A stretch of 18,315 bases of DNA from Acidobacteriota bacterium. GTDB lineage: Bacteria; Acidobacteriota; Terriglobia; Terriglobales; Acidobacteriaceae. The position numbers and the translations under genes were made by a program. The stretch spans positions 1 to 18,315 of the forward strand of contig JANXQR010000735.1 of the NCBI GenBank assembly GCA_025353435.1, read 5' to 3'. The notes below the pieces were generated by a model. That model saw nothing but the letters and a program-made list of their open reading frames with translations. It searched no databases and was not told where the DNA came from. Of the stretch, positions 14,189 to 18,315 are shown in pieces. Positions within the stretch are counted from its first letter, which is position 1, and each line of letters starts with the position of its first letter.

Positions 14189-14218
14189 ATAATAGCCTCA
14201 GTCTTCTGCTTCGTCCAA
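14189..14218 (-). promoter_or_regulatory. Candidate sigma-70-type promoter of the dcw operon
   Basis: The minus strand has TTGGAC (14213-14218) and TATTAT (14189-14194) separated by 18 bases. The -10 hexamer matches the consensus in five of six positions, the -35 only in three. Transcription would start near 14182, which places the phased repeats at about +4 to +33, a good place for repression by MraZ. Confidence 0.45.
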
Positions 14219-14364
14219 CCTGAAAAACAGGTACTTACGTGCGCATTCTCACGCAGGCTGGATGGAATAAGCCAATTGGGACTCCATCCAACGCCGACCA
14301 CAACCTGTAGTGTTTACCCCTATGGTTCCCCTGAACTTTGGGGAACTTGGCAGGAACGCGGCTG

Positions 14365-14595
14365 ATGGTGTATGGCGAAATAAAAGCGAAAGTCGGCGGG
14401 TTGAAGAGCTTCGCTGTGCCTTCTTCATATAGAGAAGTTCATCGGGCTGAGATCCTCAGACCTGATTACGGGCGCGGCTCTTCTGTGGAACCGGCGCAGA
14501 TCGAGTTCTGGGTCGACGGCGCGCGTCGACTCCATGATCGCTTTCTATTCACAAAGGAAGAAATAGGTTGGCGGAAGGCTTGCCTCTATCCGTGA
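14365..14595 (+). pseudogene. pdxH: Decayed 3' remnant of pdxH (pyridoxamine 5'-phosphate oxidase)
   Basis: The open frame ending at TGA 14593-14595 encodes the C-terminal signature of PdxH: RPDY, then VEPAQIEFWVDGARRLHDRF, then W...LYP at the end. The E. coli protein has EQIEFWQGGEHRLHDRFLY and ends RLAP in the same order and spacing. The block before it, where the family has the conserved WGGFR, reads GRGSS, and the segment from 14377 (EIKAKVGGLKSF) only loosely resembles the preceding helix. The FMN- and substrate-binding N-terminal two thirds are missing and were not found upstream in any frame. The remnant faces the DUF2127 gene (14 bp away) and lies behind the dcw promoter. A short functional protein is unlikely, as the oxidase fold is absent. 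Confidence 0.7.
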
Positions 14596-14608
14596 ATATC
14601 TATCCCCA

Positions 14609-15118
14609 CTAAACGGTCTGGGCACGGCGCTTATGAGCGGCCCGTTCTCCCAGCATCCAGATGAGGTAAAGCAGCACCACGATATTGGTGACGAGCAGTC
14701 CCACCCGCAGCCACGTTAGCCTGCGGATCAACTCGTGAATCTCGAACGGCAGGAAAGACGCGGTGATGATGAGGGTGAGGAACTCAGCCCAGGTCTTTTC
14801 GAGATAAAGCCCGATGGCTTCAATCACGCCGACAGCGGCATAGCAAAACGCACCGAATCCGATTCGCCTGAGAAGCGGGTCGTTAAGGAGCTCTGCCTTC
14901 TCAAACAGGAAGTTGACGAATCGCGACTCCGGATTCATCTTCAGGTCGCCGATCATGCGCCACATCACGTCATCGATGTCTTTATGCAGCAACCGTATGG
15001 CGCCGACTCCAATGGCCACAAACAGCAGGGCTCCCAGCAGTTTGTATGCGGCAATCAGCACGAGGCCCGGGCGATGGTTCCGCCGTCCTTGCACGAGATT
15101 AGAAGCGGAACCCGTCAT
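14609..15118 (-). CDS. DUF2127 family membrane protein
   Basis: A 169-residue hydrophobic protein with four predicted helices. It contains RPGLVLIAAYKLLGALL near the N terminus, the R-L-L-H-K-D element after the first helix, a central YAAVGVIEAIGLYLEKTWAEFL and LPFEIHELIRR, and a last helix VTNIVVLLYLIW. This order matches the DUF2127 family, whose function is unknown. The frame continues to a TTG at 15136. The ATG at 15118 is preferred because the conserved part begins only at about residue 17, but neither start has a good ribosome site. It is transcribed away from the fasciclin gene and may form a monocistronic unit. Confidence 0.8.
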   Translation of the reverse strand: MTGSASNLVQGRRNHRPGLVLIAAYKLLGALLFVAIGVGAIRLLHKDIDDVMWRMIGDLKMNPESRFVNFLFEKAELLNDPLLRRIGFGAFCYAAVGVIEAIGLYLEKTWAEFLTLIITASFLPFEIHELIRRLTWLRVGLLVTNIVVLLYLIWMLGERAAHKRRAQTV

Positions 15119-15366
15119 GAGTAGGGGAGCGTTCAAGATTTAGAAGCGAACCTTGCAGTAATTCTACGTTATTGGCCGGTCATTGGTTCGTGTGTCCGGC
15201 CGCACCCCGGCACTGGTGATTGCATCCCCGCGGCCGCCTTTGTTGCTGACATGGAGAACTGGACGGAGAGTTTCCATGCGCTCAATGAAGGGCGGAAAGA
15301 TCGAATCCACTTCATGTGCTGGAACGTTCCTTGAGTGTAGTCAGTTCCAAGAAAGGTCGTTTCCCC
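15119..15366. other. Divergent intergenic region between the DUF2127 and fasciclin genes
   Basis: This region of 248 bp should hold promoters for both directions. Visible elements are a GGCCGG/CCGGCC pair (15174-15179 and 15196-15201), a perfect palindrome GGAACGTTCC (15321-15330) followed by GTTCC 13 bases later, and the ribosome site for the fasciclin gene (AAAGG). GGAAC is also the -35 core of many ECF sigma promoters, but the spacing to a GTC is short, so I do not call a promoter. Confidence 0.35.
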
Positions 15367-15930
15367 ATGTCGCAGTCACGCAAATCCATCCTGGCCGCAG
15401 TCGCGGTTCTCGCATGCGCAGTCGCAGTACCCGCCCTTCACGCACAAATGGATCCCGAGGTGGGCGGCGCTCCCATGTTTGTCTCGAAAAACATTGTGGA
15501 GAACGCCGTGAACTCCAAGGATCACACCACGTTGGTTGCCGCTGTAAAGGCCGCAGGGCTGGTTGAAACCCTTGAGGGCGCAGGGCCGTTCACGGTCTTC
15601 GCCCCCACCAATGAAGCCTTTGACAAACTGCCTGCCGGCACTGTTGACACGCTGCTCAAGCCGGAAAACAAGGACATGCTCGTGAAGGTACTCACCTATC
15701 ACGTGGTGGCCGGAAAGGTTAGTTCAAAGGACTTGGTAAAGATGATCAAAGCAGGCAAAGGCAAGGCTGAGATCAAGACTGTCGAGGGCGGAACACTTAC
15801 CGCCACGACGCAGGGAGGGAAGGTAATGCTGACCGATGAAAAGGGCGGAATGTCCACCGTGACTATCGCCGATGTCTACCAGTCGAACGGCGTGATTCAC
15901 GTTGTCGACTCGGTTGTCCTCCCTAACTAA
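15367..15930 (+). CDS. Secreted single-domain fasciclin (FAS1) protein
   Basis: A 187-residue protein begins with a Sec signal peptide (MSQSRKSILAAVAVLACAVA, then VPALHA) with cleavage near residue 26-27. It is followed by one FAS1 domain: TLVAAVKAAGLVETL, the H1 box FTVFAPTNEAFDKLP (75-89), the H2 box LTYHVVAGKV (109-118) and the closing GVIHVVDSVVLP. FAS1 domains act in adhesion, matrix or surface interactions, but the role of single-domain bacterial forms is mostly unknown. The frame extends 17 codons upstream to 15316. The ATG at 15367 is chosen because it starts the signal peptide and has AAAGG ten bases upstream. A strong terminator follows. Confidence 0.93.
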   Translation: MSQSRKSILAAVAVLACAVAVPALHAQMDPEVGGAPMFVSKNIVENAVNSKDHTTLVAAVKAAGLVETLEGAGPFTVFAPTNEAFDKLPAGTVDTLLKPENKDMLVKVLTYHVVAGKVSSKDLVKMIKAGKGKAEIKTVEGGTLTATTQGGKVMLTDEKGGMSTVTIADVYQSNGVIHVVDSVVLPN

Positions 15931-15954
15931 TTCAACACGTTGTTCCTCTTGCCT

Positions 15955-15998
15955 CCGGGCAGCGGACCTGTCTCTGGCTCCGCTGCCCGGCCTTTTTT
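15955..15998 (+). terminator. Rho-independent terminator after the fasciclin gene
   Basis: A perfect 12-bp G/C-rich stem (CCGGGCAGCGGA at 15955-15966 pairing with TCCGCTGCCCGG at 15979-15990) has a 12-base loop and is followed by CC and six T. It ends 68 bases after the fasciclin stop and separates that gene from the SRPBCC gene. Confidence 0.93.
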
Positions 15999-16041
15999 CC
16001 GCAGGCCGCGGAGCGAGGTCAAAGGCGTTAGGATCGAAGCG

Positions 16042-16593
16042 ATGATACGTGAATTTGAAACCAGCGATTGGGTTCCACATCCGGTTGAGCTGGTTTTTGC
16101 ATTTTTTGCGAACCCATCGAATCTGCCCCACCTGATGCCACCTGAAGTGCACGCGCGCATTGAAGATGTTCGTCTTGAGCCGCCGCCGCCCCGCCCTTTG
16201 GCGTCCGATCCGGCGCGCCGCTACAAGAGCATCGCGGCCGGCGAAGGCTCCGAGATTCTCATCAGCTTTTATCCCATCAAGTGGCTTCCACAGCGGGTGA
16301 GTTGGACCGCGCGCATTGTCGAATTCGAGTGGAACAGCCACTTCATCGATGAGCAGGTCCGCGGCCCATTTGCCAAGTTCCGCCATCGCCACGGGATAGA
16401 ACCTCAGCTCCGTGATGGGGTGGAAGGAACGCAGGTGACCGACACGATCCGCTACGCCCTTCCTGGTGGGATCTTCGGCAATCTCGCGGCCGTCAGCGTC
16501 TGGAATCAATTGACGAAGTCTTTCGAATTCCGCCAGAAGCGGCTGCCGGAAGTGTTGGCTGCCGCATCACGGCAGGCCGTGCAACGCGCATAA
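16042..16593 (+). CDS. SRPBCC (START-like) ligand-binding fold protein
   Basis: A 183-residue cytoplasmic protein opens with IREFETSDWVPHPVELVFAF and FANPSNLPHLMPPEV. That strand-helix start is typical of the SRPBCC superfamily, as in polyketide cyclase/COQ10-like proteins. A middle portion with WTARIVEFEWNSHFIDEQVRGPF and a C-terminal helix with WNQLTKSFEFRQKRLPEVL fit the helix-grip fold, in which a hydrophobic pocket binds a lipid or aromatic ligand. The ligand cannot be told from sequence. The open frame reaches back to 15940 across the preceding terminator. The ATG at 16042 with AGGA eight bases upstream is used instead. It ends eight bases from the convergent amidohydrolase-like gene. 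Confidence 0.85.
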   Translation: MIREFETSDWVPHPVELVFAFFANPSNLPHLMPPEVHARIEDVRLEPPPPRPLASDPARRYKSIAAGEGSEILISFYPIKWLPQRVSWTARIVEFEWNSHFIDEQVRGPFAKFRHRHGIEPQLRDGVEGTQVTDTIRYALPGGIFGNLAAVSVWNQLTKSFEFRQKRLPEVLAAASRQAVQRA

Positions 16594-16601
16594 ATTCGGC
16601 G

Positions 16602-18053
16602 TTACTTTTTCAGGTTCAGAAGGGCATCGCGATCAATCACGTTGCCATCGAGGATGACCGTGGAAATGTGGCGCGCATTCCACACGCTCACGGTCGGGTC
16701 TGCATCCACCACGATCATATCGGCGCGCCGGCCCGGGGCGATTAGGCCCAGTTCATTCCAATTAAATTGGAGCGCGTAGTTATTAGTGGCTGCGGCAAGC
16801 GCTTCTCGAGGCGTGAGTCCGATCCGAACCAGCATCTCCAGTTCCACATGCAATGAGATCCCAGTGAACGATCCGGAGATGGGCGCACCTGAGGCAGCAA
16901 GATAGTGCGGGTATGCCGTGAAGATGACCTGGTTGATCCGCCACAATCGCATCGCAGACTGATCGGCCTTTTTGCGCTGGCCCTCCTCCAGGTAGCGCTG
17001 TGCGCTCGCCGGCAAGCGGTGCGACCACCCCGGTAATGGATACACCATTTCGCCGGTTTTGCGATCGGGAGGGTCAAACATTCTGGCCGCATCAAACAGC
17101 GTAGCCACTGGCTCGGTCCAAAGATTGCGATGACTCGGCAGGCGCTGGTAGTAACTGGCAAACATGGGCACCAGCGCTGCGCGATGAGACGCCAGGAACT
17201 CCCCATACGAACGCACGTGAGAATCAGTCGACGGCAACCGCTCGGAGTAGTCGTAGGCCGTAGTCGCGGCGGTTCCTTCGGGGTCGTCCACCAGCGGCCG
17301 CTGCAATTCGTCGGGAACCAGGCCCAGTTCATAGCGGCCCATCCGCATCAACGCATCCACTCCGGCTTCAACTCCAACTCGGTACGGAGTCGCGACAAAT
17401 TCACCGTAGGTGATGAGCCCCAACTGGTGGGCATGCGCAATAATCCATTGCGCATTGGCGGCGGTAACTTCGTGCCCGATCCACAGCACTTTCGTTCCGA
17501 GTTTGGCTGTATCGTTCAGTTGATGCAGCGTGTCTTCAGGGCTAAGTTCCGTTGGACGGGCTGATTCGCGGAGCTTCGCGGCCCACGCGGGTTGGCCAAT
17601 CAGCAGGCTCCAGTCGTCGGTGGTGCCGATGGAGTCGAGCAGATAAAGATGCGGAGCGGGACTGGCCGTCATGTCGATGTGACCGCGGCGGCTGTCGGAG
17701 CTGGTGACCACGGTTGTGACGCCCATGTAGAGATCGGCGTTGGCGTCGGCCTGGCTGCTCATCCCGGCGAATCCATCAACCAAGCCGGGCAAAATGTACT
17801 TCCCGGTGCAGTCAATAACGCGAGCGCCTTTAGGAATCGGAAGCGTGGCGCGTGATCCAACATCGGTAATGCGCCCGTTCTGCACAATGACGATGGAATC
17901 GGGCTGGTCCTTGGCGGATCGGCCCCAATCGGTGACGTCAACTAACGTGCCCCCTTCAAGAACAAGAGGAACAACGGGAGCTTGTGCGCGACCCTGCAGC
18001 GCACCCAGCAACAGGCCGAGGATACCCACCAATAGGAATCGGTCAGTTCGCAT
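16602..18053 (-). CDS. Exported amidohydrolase-like protein lacking canonical metal ligands
   Basis: A 483-residue protein has a signal peptide (MRTDRFLLVGILGLLLGALQ, then GRAQA). The frame of an imidazolonepropionase/prolidase-type amidohydrolase follows: the N-terminal beta sandwich with GGTLVDV and VIDCTGKYILPGLVD (79-93), a barrel, and the closing ELEMLVRIGLTPREALAAAT ... GLIAPGRRADMIVVDADP (404-453). The family metal sites are altered. Where HxH should follow PGLVD there is GFAG (94-97). The barrel histidine motif and IEHG are replaced by YGEF and LMRMG (216-219, 235-239). The GTD aspartate position reads GSF (394-396). It may be a non-catalytic relative or use different residues. ATG at 18053 has no clear ribosome site. 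It lies 126 bp after dxs on the same strand and could be read with it. Confidence 0.82.
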   Translation of the reverse strand: MRTDRFLLVGILGLLLGALQGRAQAPVVPLVLEGGTLVDVTDWGRSAKDQPDSIVIVQNGRITDVGSRATLPIPKGARVIDCTGKYILPGLVDGFAGMSSQADANADLYMGVTTVVTSSDSRRGHIDMTASPAPHLYLLDSIGTTDDWSLLIGQPAWAAKLRESARPTELSPEDTLHQLNDTAKLGTKVLWIGHEVTAANAQWIIAHAHQLGLITYGEFVATPYRVGVEAGVDALMRMGRYELGLVPDELQRPLVDDPEGTAATTAYDYSERLPSTDSHVRSYGEFLASHRAALVPMFASYYQRLPSHRNLWTEPVATLFDAARMFDPPDRKTGEMVYPLPGWSHRLPASAQRYLEEGQRKKADQSAMRLWRINQVIFTAYPHYLAASGAPISGSFTGISLHVELEMLVRIGLTPREALAAATNNYALQFNWNELGLIAPGRRADMIVVDADPTVSVWNARHISTVILDGNVIDRDALLNLKK

Positions 18054-18179
18054 AGAAGAGTTGGTCTGCTGAGGATTGTTGCACGGACCCAGCGTTCGAA
18101 GACGACAGGACGGGTCGCGGGATCGACGTGCCCCATTCTATGCCAAGATTCGAAGTGTTTTCTTTAATCACTTTCAAGG

Positions 18180-18315
18180 TTAGCTGGCCACGAGGGTGGG
18201 GCGCCGGCGGCCGGCGAGCAGCGGTTGAACCTGCGCGTAAGCTTCCTTCACCGAGAGTCCGTATTTCTCGCGCAGCGCTTCTGGTTTGCCGTGTTCGATG
18301 AACTGGTCAGGCCAG
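18180..18315 (-). CDS. dxs: C-terminal end of Dxs, 1-deoxy-D-xylulose-5-phosphate synthase (5' end outside window)
   Basis: Reading the minus strand from the right edge gives 44 codons and a TAA (18180-18182), beginning WPDQFIEHGKPEALREKYGL and continuing SVKEAYAQV. The PDxFIEHG element and the following Gly-Leu-Ser helix are the typical C terminus of Dxs, which condenses pyruvate and glyceraldehyde 3-phosphate in the first step of the MEP isoprenoid pathway. Transketolase-type relatives share the fold, but this tail is characteristic of Dxs. The pathway also supplies the undecaprenyl carrier used by MraY and MurG, though the distance here shows no direct link. Confidence 0.85.
   Translation of the reverse strand, partial: WPDQFIEHGKPEALREKYGLSVKEAYAQVQPLLAGRRRPTLVAS

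Larger units (their letters stand above)
13985..14364. other. Long mraZ leader and intergenic region
   Basis: No protein gene is visible here. Reading on the minus strand it holds, in order, a candidate promoter (14189-14218), three phased MraZ-box-like repeats (14149-14178), a perfect 14-bp palindrome (14132-14145), a potential leader hairpin made of TCGAAAG (14075-14081) and CTTTCGA (14105-14111), and the mraZ ribosome site. Upstream of the promoter are a short inverted repeat CCTG-A5-CAGG (14219-14231) and a TGGATGG/CCATCCA pair near 14260-14300 of unknown meaning. Confidence 0.6.

Noticed and set aside
15321..15345. ECF-sigma promoter (GGAAC ... GTC) before the fasciclin gene
   Set aside because: The spacing of 14 bases is shorter than usual, and the GGAAC is half of a palindrome, which explains it equally well.
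15940..16041. Upstream extension of the SRPBCC protein
   Set aside because: It would begin before the strong terminator of the fasciclin gene and adds 34 low-complexity residues. The ATG at 16042 has its own ribosome site.

Overview
The window is a piece of a bacterial chromosome of about 60% G+C. It is dominated by a division and cell wall (dcw) cluster read entirely on the minus strand. Gene order, a FtsI with a C-terminal PASTA domain, a MurE with the meso-diaminopimelate motif DNPR, and neighbours such as DUF2127 and single-FAS1 proteins suggest a Gram-negative soil bacterium. Acidobacteriota (Terriglobia-like) is the best guess. That assignment is an inference from gene content, not from a marker gene search.

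Layout, in coordinate order. Positions 1-117 hold the end of a Gly/His-rich plus-strand protein, followed by a strong terminator (141-172). From 14218 down to 202 runs the dcw operon in transcription order: promoter, three-repeat MraZ-box-like operator, mraZ, rsmH, ftsL, ftsI, a YcxB-like small membrane protein, murE, murF, a subclass B3 metallo-beta-lactamase, mraY, murD, ftsW, a 253-bp gap, murG. The operon ends at murG and faces a convergent gene, so murC, ddl, ftsQ, ftsA and ftsZ are not attached. Upstream of the promoter lies a decayed 3' remnant of pdxH (about 14365-14595, plus strand). Then come a DUF2127 membrane protein (minus), a secreted fasciclin-domain protein with a clear terminator (plus), an SRPBCC-fold protein (plus), an exported amidohydrolase-like protein lacking the usual metal ligands (minus), and the last 44 codons of dxs (minus, running off the window end).

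How the genes work together. MraZ probably autoregulates the operon, and RsmH methylates 16S rRNA. MurE and MurF finish the UDP-MurNAc-pentapeptide begun by MurD. MraY and MurG build lipid I and lipid II. FtsW polymerises glycan and FtsI crosslinks it at the septum with FtsL. A periplasmic beta-lactamase whose GTG start overlaps the murF stop is therefore translated together with the pathway that beta-lactams attack.

Most notable points: the B3 metallo-beta-lactamase built into the mur operon; the low-G+C YcxB-like insertion between ftsI and murE; the 10-bp-phased operator and adjacent perfect palindrome in front of mraZ; the pdxH fossil; and the amidohydrolase with all recognisable metal-binding positions substituted. 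I saw no tRNA, rRNA, CRISPR array or insertion sequence.
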